A stretch of 64,000 nt of DNA from Ehretia macrophylla. Lineage: Eukaryota > Streptophyta > Magnoliopsida > Boraginales > Ehretiaceae. The stretch spans positions 40,946,152 through 41,010,151 of the forward strand of contig CM075775.1 in NCBI GenBank assembly GCA_037974665.1, given 5' to 3'. Of the stretch, positions 32,801 through 42,219 are shown piece after piece. Position numbers and translations under genes: made by a program. A model generated the notes under the pieces. It saw only the letters and a program-made list of their open reading frames with translations, ran no database searches and was not told the origin of the DNA. The number at the start of each line of letters is the position of its first letter. Within the stretch, counting starts at the first letter, position 1.

Positions 32801-35562
32801 CTCTACGACGACAGCAGCTAGCCTACTCTGCTGCACTTATTTTCGGAGCCCAAAATTGAACATTTTTATCAGTTTCGGGACACTTTTCTACTTTTGCATT
32901 ATTTTTTCATCCCGGAACGTACGTCATGAGCAGCGAAAAGGACGACAACCTAATCCATCACATTTCTATTATCGAATCCCATGGAACCTTGGGTATGACA
33001 ACTTCGCTTCATGTAAAGGCTGGGCCCGTAAACCGAGGGCGTGGGGCTTGGGACCAGGTCTTCGTCGCTCCGGTGCCCATAACTTTTGATCCGTAAAGAT
33101 TTAGGCGCCGCACAGGATATCGTTGGAAAGCTCTCCGAGAGCTCTACGACAGGGGCAGCAAGTGAGCTCGGCTGCGCCTATTTTCGGAACCCAAAATTGA
33201 ACGTTTTAATCAGTTTCGAGACAGTTTTCTTCTTTTGTGCTATTTTTTCGTCCTGGATCGTACGTCGTGAACCGCGAAAAGGACAATAACCTAATCCATC
33301 ACATTTCTATTATCGAATCCCACGGTACCTTGGGCAAGAGAACTTTGCCTCACGTAGAAGCTAGGCTCGCAAACCGAGGGCGTGGGGCTTGGGACCAGGT
33401 CTCCATCGCTCCTTTGCCTATAACTTTTGATTCGTAAGGAGTTACGTGGGGCACAACATGTCGTTGGAAAGCTCTCCGAGAGCTCTACGACGGGGGCAGC
33501 AAGCCTGCTCAGCTGTGCCTATTTTCGAAGGCCAAAATCGAACATTTTTATCAATTTTGGAATACTTTTCTTCTTTTGCGCTGTTTTTCGGTCCCGAATC
33601 GTACGTCGTCAGTCGTGAAAAGGATGACAACTTAATCAATCACATTTCTATTACCAAAGCTCATGACACCTTGTGCATGACATCTTCACTTCATGTAGAG
33701 GCTGGGCCCGTAAACCGAGGGCGTGGGGCTTGTGACCAGGTATCTGTCGCTCCAGTGCCCATATCGTTTGATCCGTAAGGAGCTACGTGGCGCACAATAT
33801 ACCGTTAGAAAGTTCTCCGAGAGTTCTATGATGGGGTCAGTAAGCCTGCTTGGCTGCGCCTATTTTTGAAGCCCAAAATCGAACATTTTCATTAGTTTTG
33901 AGACACTTCTCTTCTTTTGTGTTGTTTTTTCGTCCCGGATCGTACGTCGTGAGGCGCGAAAAGGATGACAACCTAATCCATCACATTTCTATTATCGAAT
34001 CCCTCTGCACCTTTGGCAATACAACTTCACTTCACGAAGAGGCTTGGCCCGCAAACTGAGGGCGTGGGGCTTGGGACCAAGTCTCCGTCGCTCCGGTGCC
34101 CATAACTTTTGATCCGTAAGGAGTTACGCGGCGCACAACGTACCGTTGGAAAGCTCTCCGAGAGCTCTACATTGAGGGTGCCAAGCCTGCTCGGCTGTGA
34201 CTATTTTCGGAGCCCAAAATTGAACATTTTCATCAATTTTGGGACACTTTTCTTCTTTTGCGTTGTTTTTCCTTCCCGGATGGTACGTCGTGAGCCTAGA
34301 AAAGGATGACAACCTAATCCATCACATTTCTATTATCGAATCCCACGGCATATTGGGCAAGACAACTTCGTTTCACGTATAGGCTGGGCCTACAAACCGA
34401 GGGCGTGGGGATTAGAACCAGGTCTCCGTCGCTCCAGTGCCCATAACTTTTGATCCGTAAGGAGTTACGCGGCGCACAGCATACCGTTGGAGTGCTCTCC
34501 GAGAGCTCTACGACGGGGGTAGCCAGCTTGCTCAGCTGTGCCTATTTTTGGAGCCTAAAATCTAACGCTTTCATCAGTTTTGGGATACTTTTCATCTCTT
34601 GCGCTGTTTTCAGACTTTTCGGATCATACGTCGTGAGCAGCGAAAAAGATGACAACCTAATCCATCACATTTCTATTATCGAATCCCATAGCACCTTGGG
34701 CAAGACAACTTCGCTTCACGTAGAGGCTGGGCCCGCAAACCGAGGGCGTGGGGCTTGGGACCAGGTTTCCGTCGCTCCGGTGCCCATAACTTTTGATCCG
34801 TAAGGAGTTACGCGGCGCACAGCATATCGTTGGAAAGCTCTTCGAGAGCTCTACGACGGGGGCAACAAGCATGCTCGGCTGCGCTTATTTTTAGAGCCCA
34901 AAATCGAACGTTTTCATCTGTTTCGGGATAATTTTCTACTTTTGTACTATTTTTCGTCCCGAATCAAACGTCGTGAGCAGTGAAAAGGACGACAACCTAA
35001 TTCATCAAATTTCTATTATCGAATCCCTCGACACCTTGGGCAACACAACTTCACTTCACGTAGAGGCTGGGCCCGCAAACCGAGGGCGTGGGGCTTGAGA
35101 CCTAGTCTCTGTCGCTCCGGCACCCATAAATTTTGATCCGTAAGGATTTGCGCGGCGCACAGGATACCGTTGGAAAGCTCTTCGAGAGCCCTACGATGGG
35201 GGTAGCAAGCCTGCTCGGCTGTGCTTGTTTTCAAAGCCCAAAATCGAACGTTTTCATCAGTTTCGAGACACTTTTCTTCTTTCACGCTATTTTTTCGTCC
35301 GGGTCGTACGTCGTGAGCCGCGAAAAGGACGACAACCTAATCCATCACATTTATATTATCGAATCCCATGGCACCATGGGCAAGACAACTTCGCTTCACT
35401 TAGAGGCTAGGCCCGCAAACTGAGGGCATAGGGCTTGGGACCAAGTCTCCGTCGCTCCGGTGCCCATAACCTTTGATCCGTAAGGAGTTACGCGGTGCAC
35501 AACATACCGTTGGAAAGCTCTCCAAGAGCTCTATGACGGGGGCAGCAAGCTTGCTCGGCTGT

Positions 35563-37384
35563 TGTAAGGCCCGACCTCGATTTGCATGTGATACCTCATT
35601 TCGTGTGCCCTAACCCAGATTTGCGTGCCTTGACCTAGTTTTAAGAGTCGTGTTTTGTTTTGTGTGCCTTGCATTGAATTACGTGCATTCATTTAGGGTT
35701 GCGTGTATTTGCTTGGGAAACGTACATTCGTATCGTAGTTCATGCCTTACCTCGTAGTGCGTGCCATAAACTTAGGAAAGCGTGCTCGCACACTAATCAA
35801 GAAAGCATCTTACACGAAGCACTAGATCATTAATTAATCCTACAAACTCCACTAACTAATATTAAAATGCTAATTCAACTCACTAGAAGACGAAATTGCA
35901 CCAAAAGCTAAACATTCTTATTCTTTATTCTTTTTGCATATTCTAAGCACATGCAATAAAATAAGCTCAACCAAGACAAAAATTCAGAATTTTCCACTAG
36001 CTTGGCTGACCACATGGAGCATTTGACAATGCTTTGGAATTTCAAAATTAAACTTAGACAACCTATGACACAAAGCATAAAAAAATGACTCCAAACCCTA
36101 CCCAATGCACCAAAATCTCGATCTTATAACTGCTCGGAGCATGCCTTGCATGTTTACTTGTCAACGTGCGATCTTATAACTGCTCGGAGGCAACCTACTT
36201 TGTTGTCCTCCTAATGTGATATGTTAAATGTTATAAATGTGCATTGCATACAAGGTTGCAACCTTTCATTATGGCATGGTAGCGTTTCACGCACGCCGGG
36301 CGGCATCAGGCTCGCCGGTGCTATCGTGACTACCATGGTCCAATTCCCTCTCTCGCTTGGCATTCCACCCTCGGAGAGTTGGGTTGTTGATTTTTGGGGT
36401 ACATCCAGAGTACACCCAAATAGGAGCGATAAGTGGATTATTGAAGTCGGCTGCAACAATCGTATCGAAATCGATATTGAGAGCAAATGCTCACCGTATC
36501 CTTGAAATGATTGGTAATTGTATCTGTTGCTCAATTTGATTCTTGTACCTTGCGTACCTTATTACTTGTAATACGTGACATTTTTTCAAAAAGGGATTTT
36601 TCATAAGTTAACCGAAAAAAGAATTTCAAAACGTATTTCTTGTTCCCCCTCGCTGAGTTCATAAGGATTCACCCTCTTTTATCATCTCAGGTGAAGAAGT
36701 CCAGGAACAGGTACCCGAGGATAATGTGCCTATTGATAACTCCTTGGAATGATTGCTTGCCCTACGTGCCTTACTTGACTATGGCCATTTTGTGAATGAT
36801 ATGTTGCTTGAAGACTATTTCTTATGTTGCTTGTTATTGTATTGTAAATGACCCCCGTTGTAATTTGGGGTCTAATTTTGGCTTGTACTGATCATAACTA
36901 GATACACACTCTCTTGGTCGTTTTGCTATCGCTACTTTGGTTTAGTATCTATCACAGGCCTATGAAGTATTAGGTAAAGGGTTAAGTAAAATGAATCTAT
37001 CCAATCTTAAGCAAGTACTCCTTGGTAATCTAAGATCAACAGGTACTTTTGTAACAAGGATTAACAAACAAACAAGACATAGTTATCATGCTAGGTTGTT
37101 AATCAAACGAGACTTCGAGATAACTAGTAGGCATTTTGATTAGTGAAAAATAGTAATCTTAGTTGGAAATGAATTTGAGATTGAAAGTTTTGAGGGCCTT
37201 AGAAAATTATGTCAAACTAAAGAGCCCAATTACAGCCGTTATGCTGCCGATTTTCTGGAGAATTTATAGAGTTTAGGCTAAACGTTAAGTATTAAACCTT
37301 CATGAACGATTAAGTACGTGAAATGACTTGAATGTTTAGATCACTCCCTAATCTAACCTCTATAGGTCGGGTTGGGGCTTGACG
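35563..37384 (+). repeat. 5' LTR of element D, internally deleted (1.82 kb)
   Basis: Matches the 3' LTR (42220 on) for the first ~558 bp and again from about 36140 to GGGTTGGGGCTTGACG at 37384. About 1.7 kb present in the 3' LTR between about 42777 and 44498 is absent. The end is TTGACG where TGACA is expected. It retains the palindrome AAGGTTGCAACCTT (36252-36265) and the hairpin with loop ATCCAGA (36396-36417). Confidence 0.92.
36120..36189. repeat. Direct repeat at the LTR D deletion junction
   Basis: GATCTTATAACTGCTCGGAG occurs at 36120-36139 and again, in its native place, at 36170-36189. The first copy sits exactly at the deletion breakpoint and looks like templated filler from break repair. 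Confidence 0.85.
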
Positions 37385-37395
37385 CCTTAGAGAAA

Positions 37396-37407
37396 TAGTA
37401 TCAGAGC
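37396..37407 (+). other. Primer-binding site of element D
   Basis: TAGTATCAGAGC, 11 bp after the 5' LTR, is the tRNA-Met PBS with one G-to-A change relative to B. Confidence 0.9.
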
Positions 37408-37662
37408 TTAGATTGTTTAAGCCAGGTTTAACTCTCGGACCATGGGTAGAAGCCCTAAGATTATTGGGATGACTTGATTATGTATGTTATTGTATGACAA
37501 TATCAATTGTGTCTTCTCTGTTTCTATGTGCTTATGTGATTAACATGTCTTAACTGTTTTGAAAATTGTGTGTCTATATAAAATTGTATGTTGCATACCT
37601 TACACATTAAGTTCTTGTTTGTTGTATTCCACTAAATTGTGCATAATAATCTGTGCCTATAG
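37408..37662 (+). other. Untranslated leader of element D
   Basis: Homologous to the leader of B over its whole length, including TTTAACTCTCGGACCATGG, AAGCCCTAAG and TCTATATAAAATT. No further feature is seen. Confidence 0.75.
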
Positions 37663-38757
37663 ATGGCTGGCCCTAGTACCCGCAATACTAATAGGATCGG
37701 TGAGCCCCAAGAGACCGGAGATGCTCATCAAACTAATCCCGGCATGGCTATTTTTAACATGATGGCGAATGCTATGGATCGCGTGTCACGAGAGATAGAA
37801 CGTCAAGATGCACGTGAAGCAAACAACAACAATAGCAACAACAGGAATGGTGGTAACAATGGGAGAAACAACAGAATGTGAGAGTTCCTTGACTTTCACC
37901 CATCCAAATTCTTCGGGGAAGCTGATGATTAAAAGGCAGAGGCTTGGCTGTCTAAGATTGAAAGGATTTTCAGGCCACTTGATTATACTGATGAGGAAAA
38001 GGTGGAGTTCCCTGTGTTTTTGTTGCACGGGGATACTGAGCATTGGTGGCACACTGTGGAGGCACTTTGGAAAACTGATCATACACCTCGCTTGTGGGGT
38101 AATTTCGTTAAGGCATTCAAGGAAAAATATGTACCTGCAGTTTCTAGGCAGAGGTGAATTGAGGAATTCATGCACTTGAACCAGGGTAACATGACGGTGG
38201 CCCAGTATGAGGCTCGTTTTGACCGACTGTCCTGCTATGCTCAATACATGGTTAGTACCCCTGAGGTGAAGATGTGGAAATTTACAAATGGGTTGAGGCC
38301 AGAAATTCAGGACCAGTTGGCTTTGCATGACTTTACTACCTATTCTTCTCTCCTTGCGGCTGCCTCTCGAGTTGAGAAGAGGAAACTTATTAGAGCTGGT
38401 TCGATCCAGCCGAACAAGAAACCGTATCAGCCTCCAGGAAAACAGAGGAAATTCCAGACTTAGAGTCGCAGTCAGGGCCCGAGCCAGAACAGACCAGTTA
38501 ATAACCGTGGCCCGACTAAAGCACCATCAGTCTCTTATACTCGTGGATCTATAGGTAGTTCACCTACTACTCAGACTGTCACCTATTCTTACTGTAACAG
38601 GAAGGGTCACATCGAGGCCCAGTGTTAGAGGAAATCGGGATGATGTGTAGGGTGTGGCAGCGATCAACACTAGGTCAAGGATTGTCCTAAATGGAAAGGG
38701 GGACAAAATCAGATTAAACCAGCTGGTAGAGGCAAGACTCTAGTTCCTAGAGTTCAT
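37663..38757 (+). pseudogene. gag: Gag remnant of element D
   Basis: Starts at ATG 37663 (MAGPSTRNTNRIGEP), same start as B. The single frame has stops at 37879 (TGA), 37930 (TAA), 38155 (TGA), 38461 (TAG), 38626 (TAG), 38641 (TGA) and 38671 (TAG). Comparison with B gives the ancestral codons CGA, GAA, CGG, CAG, TGG, CGA and CAG. The Asn-rich stretch near residues 48-68 is longer than in B. The gag core keeps TEHWWHTV. Zinc knuckle 1 has Tyr (38584) in place of its first Cys but keeps C 38593, H 38608 and C 38623. Knuckle 2 keeps C 38644, C 38653, H 38668 and C 38683, although a stop follows the His. It would have encoded the capsid and nucleocapsid protein. Confidence 0.92.
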
Positions 38758-39250
38758 GCCCGAGCTTATGCTATTGAGTGCGAGGAGCTTCCTCAAGAGA
38801 CCGCTGTTGTTGAAGGTACATTCTTGATACTGAATCAACCTGTTAGGGTGCTAATTGATCCAGGTGCTACTCATTCATTTATTACTCCCTTATGTGTGCA
38901 ACGTGTGAAACTACGAGTTGTATGTTTGCCTTACAAAGTAGAAGTTGGTACTCCGATGGGTTCTAAACTTGTTACTCGCTCAGCTTGTAAAGCATGTAAA
39001 ATCCAAATTCAAGATAGGGAATTCTCAGCCAATCTTATTGTATTACCCTTTTGAGACTATGAAGTCATCTTAGGGATGGACTGGTTGGCAAAGCATCATG
39101 CCCAACTAGATTGCCAGACAAAGATTGTAACATTTCGGATACCTGGTCAACCAATATTGGAGGTAATGGATCGAAGAGACTTCCCCGGGAGCTCCATCAT
39201 TCATCTACGAAAGCAGTGAAGTCCTTGAGAAAAGGGTGTAGTGGATACTT
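38758..39250 (+). pseudogene. pro: Aspartic protease remnant of element D
   Basis: Continues the gag frame. The active site DPGATHSF has its Asp codon at 38857, and a VILGMDWL motif follows near 39066. A stop TGA at 39052 replaces CGA of B. Near 39200 one T is missing (ATCATTCATC against ATCATTTCATC in B), shifting the frame by -1; from there the pol frame is open through SSTKAVKSLRKG and LAYLINKPSD. In a live element this retropepsin-type domain would cleave Gag-Pol. Confidence 0.9.
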
Positions 39251-40205
39251 AGCTTATCTCATCAACAAGCCGTCGGACAAAGCTAAGTTAGAGGAGATGC
39301 CAGTGATTAAGGATTATGCGGATATGTTTCCAGAAGAATTGCCTGGTTTACCCCCAAATCGAGAGATCGAATTCATTATAGAATTAATGCCTAGCACCCA
39401 GCCGATATCTAAAGCTCCCTATCGTATGGCACCAGCTGAACTACAAGAACTGAAGGACCAATTGTAAGGATTGTTGAAGAAGGGGTTTGTTCAACCAAGC
39501 TCTTCTCCGTAGGGTGCGCCAGTCCTATTTGTAAAGAAAAAAGACGAAACGTTGAGGCTATGCATCGATTACCGAGGATTGAACCAAGTGACCGTTAAGA
39601 ATAAATACCCACTTTCACTGATCGACGAGTTATTTGATCAACTTCAGGGAGCCAAAGTGTATTCGAAGCTCGACTTGAGGCAAGGGTACTACCAGTTGCG
39701 AATCAAAAAAGAGGATGTGCCTAAAATGGCTTTCAGGACGAGATATGGGCATTATGAATATGTGGTGATGCCATTTGGGCTAACTAATGCCCCTGCAGCT
39801 TTTATGGACTTGATGCACAAGGTGTTTCAACCCTACTTGCACCAATTTGTGGTGATCTTTATTGATGATATTTTGGTATACTCGATATCTGAGGCTGAGC
39901 ATGAACAACATCTGTGATTGGTACTGCAGAAACTTCGACAGCATCAATTGTATGCAAAGTTTAGCAAATGCGAATTTTGGTTGCGATAGATTGCATTCTT
40001 GGGGCATATTATATCCCAAGAGGGAATAGCAGTGGATCCAGCAAAGATAAATGCAGTGATATCTTGGAAGAAGCCGGAAAACGTTACGGAGGTTCGGAGT
40101 TTTCTCGGTTTAGCCGGCTATTATCGGAGGTTCGTAAAGGATTTCTCAAAGATCGTAGGACCGCTTACAAAGCTCACTCAAAAGAAAATGAAGTTTGTAT
40201 GGGAT
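39251..40205 (+). pseudogene. Reverse transcriptase remnant of element D
   Basis: RT domain in the frame set by the upstream deletion. Visible motifs in order: [27 protein letters not shown] (39555), [11 protein letters not shown] with a catalytic Asp at 39672, [15 protein letters not shown], and FIDDILVYS with the paired Asp codons at 39864 and 39867. It continues through [11 protein letters not shown] and [15 protein letters not shown]. Stops: 39465 (TAA), 39510 (TAG), 39915 (TGA), 39987 (TAG), lying where the family has Gln, Trp, Arg and Gln codons. All catalytic Asp residues survive, so decay is through premature stops. It would copy element RNA to cDNA. Confidence 0.93.
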
Positions 40206-40640
40206 GACAAGTGTGAGAACAGCTTCCAAGAATTGAAGAAAAGATTGACTACCGCACTTGTTCTTGCGTTGCCTGAAGGGAGTCAAGGCTTTGTAATCTA
40301 TAGCGATGCTTCGAAGGAAGGACTGGGTTGTGTGTTGATGCAAAATGGTAGAGTGACTGCGTATGCCTCTAGGAAACCGAAGCTGTATGAATTGAACTAC
40401 CCGACGCATGATTTGGAGTTAGCTGCTATTGTGTTTGCACTCAAGAAATAGAGGCACTATCTGTGGGGTAACAAGTTTGAGGTGTTTACTAATCACAAGA
40501 GCTTGAAATACTTGTTCTCACAAAAAGAGTTGAACATGAGGCAAAGACGGTGGATGGAGCTTTTGGATGATTATAACTGCACAATCAATTATGTGCCCAG
40601 TAAAGCAAATGTAGTTGCAGATGCCTTAAGTCGGAAAGAG
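40206..40640 (+). pseudogene. RNase H remnant of element D
   Basis: Follows RT in frame. The motif [10 protein letters not shown] has its catalytic Asp at 40305, [16 protein letters not shown] has the Glu at 40416, and the last Asp is in ADALSRKE at 40620. The third acidic residue is changed: the family motif TDHKSL reads TNHKSL, with AAT at 40491 (GAT to AAT). A stop TAG at 40449 lies between the second and third motifs, where Gln is expected. The domain would degrade RNA of the RNA-DNA hybrid during reverse transcription. Confidence 0.9.
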
Positions 40641-42000
40641 AGCATGGCAAAAATGGAAGTTAAGGTGCAGGAGTTGTTAGAGGAAGCATTTTTGTGGAAA
40701 CCACAATTGACTCAAAAAGGGTTACTATTTGCCACTACACAAGTTCAATCGACCTTGTTGTTTGAATTACGAGAGGCTCAACAGAAGGACCAACAATTTC
40801 AGAAGATTAAAGAAATCAACACAGATTTAAAGTTTCATGATGATGGTATTTGGAGGTTTAGGAATCGGATTTGTGTTCCTAATGAGCCAGAGATGAAAAA
40901 GAAGATTCATGAAGAAGCCCATAATTCAAGATACACTATTCACCCCGGCGGAACAAAGATGTACCGAGATTTTAAGCAACACTATTGGTGGAATAACATG
41001 AAGAGGGAGATTGCGGAATTTGTGGCATGGTGTTTGACTTTCTAGAGAGTCAAAGCAGAACATCAACGACCAGCAGGTTTACTTCAACCGTTGGAAATTC
41101 CTCAATGGAAATGGGAACATATAACTATGGACTTTGTCATGGACCTGCCCAGGTCACAAAAAGGTCATGACGCCGTTTGGGTCATAGTGGATAGATTGAC
41201 CAAGTCAGTGCACTTCTTACTGATGAACAAGGAAGATAGTCCTGAGAAACTGGGAGATATATATGTGGCGGATATTGTAAGGTTGCACGGGATGCCTGTG
41301 AGTATTTTGTTGGATAGGGATCCTCGTTTTACTTCCCAATTTTGAAAGAGATTGCAAGAAGCTTTGGTGACGAAGTTGAGTTTCAGCACGACTTATCACC
41401 CTCAGATTGATGGACAATCTGAGAGAACTATTCAGATTCTGGAAGATATGCTGAGAGCGTGTGTTTTAGACTTCGGAAAAGGTTGGGATAAATATCTGTC
41501 TCTAGTGGAGTTCGCTTATAATAACAGCTATCAGGCCACTATCGAGATGGCCCCATTTGAGGCATTGTATGGACGTAAGTGTCGATCCCCAATTTACTGG
41601 GATGAAGTAGGTGAGACGAAGACTTTTGACTCGACCCTACTACTAGAACTTATGAAGACTGTTGATAATGTTCACCTCATCCGAAAACGGATGCTTACCA
41701 CCCAAAGCAGGCAGAAAAGTTATGCAGACCGACGGAGACGGAGTCTAGAGTTTGAGGTCGGCGACAAGGTGTTCTTGAAGATATCACCTCGAAGGGGACT
41801 GATTAAACACGACAAGGGTGGAAAGTTGAGCCCGAGGTTTGTAGGACCATTTGAGATAATTGAGAAGGTTGGCAAATTGGCGTATCGCCTGGAACTACCC
41901 CAAAACCTCTCCAATATTCATAACGTCTTTCATGTTTCAATGCTATGAAAGTATCACCTTGATCCATTGCATATCTTGGAGCCAGAGCCGTTGCAGCTTC
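40641..42000 (+). pseudogene. Integrase remnant of element D
   Basis: N-terminal zinc-binding motif with His codons at 40920 and 40941 and Cys at 41031; the second Cys is Phe (TTC, 41040), followed by stop TAG 41043. The catalytic core shows the DDE triad: Asp 41130 in MDFVMDLP, Asp 41313 in LLDRDPRF (family SDRDPRF), Glu 41421 in DGQSERTIQ. Further motifs are VEFAYNNSYQ, PFEALYGRKCRSPIYW and a GPY/F-like RFVGPFEIIEKVGKLAYRL near 41836. Stops: TAG 41043, TGA 41343 (Trp expected), TGA 41946 (Arg expected after VSML). It would insert cDNA into the genome, giving 5-bp target duplications as seen for B and C. Confidence 0.93.
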
Positions 42001-42179
42001 GGGAGAACTTGTCTTATGAAGAGAAGACCATTCGGATCCTAGACCAGCAAGATCGGGAGTTGCGCAACAAATCTATACCGATGGTGAAAGTGTTTTGGGA
42101 TCATCATGGAGTTGAAGAAGCAACGTGGGAAAGGCGAGACCAGATGGAGCAACAGTATCCAACATTATTTCAAAGGTAA
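42001..42179 (+). pseudogene. C-terminal chromodomain of element D integrase
   Basis: The last ~55 codons before TAA 42177 contain ILDQQDRELRNKSIPMVKV, FWDHHGVEEATWERRDQM and YPTLF. This is the chromovirus chromodomain fold: a beta-rich start, the VxWxxxxxxxATWE core and a C-terminal helix. In chromoviruses it is thought to steer integration to chromatin states, which fits location in satellite heterochromatin. This segment has no stop of its own but is cut off by the TGA at 41946. Confidence 0.88.
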
Positions 42180-42206
42180 TATTGAATTTCGGGACAAAAT
42201 TCTTTT

Positions 42207-42219
42207 AAAGAAGGGAAGA
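42207..42219 (+). other. Polypurine tract of element D
   Basis: AAAGAAGGGAAGA immediately before the 3' LTR start TGTGAGG, preceded by GAATTTCGGGACAAAATTC. It would serve as plus-strand primer. Confidence 0.92.

Larger units (their letters stand above)
29564..35562. repeat. 341-bp satellite array, block 3
   Basis: The satellite resumes exactly at the target duplication ACTGC of C and runs to the start of D. A monomer near 32205 has an internal deletion: AACTTTT is joined directly to CTACTTATGCG, losing about 127 bp. Types with the GTGACCAGRTATCTGTCGC signature lie near 31490, 32710 and 33733. Confidence 0.96.

Noticed and set aside
41031..41045. Intact integrase zinc finger in D
   Set aside because: The second Cys is Phe and is followed directly by a stop codon, so the HHCC motif is broken.
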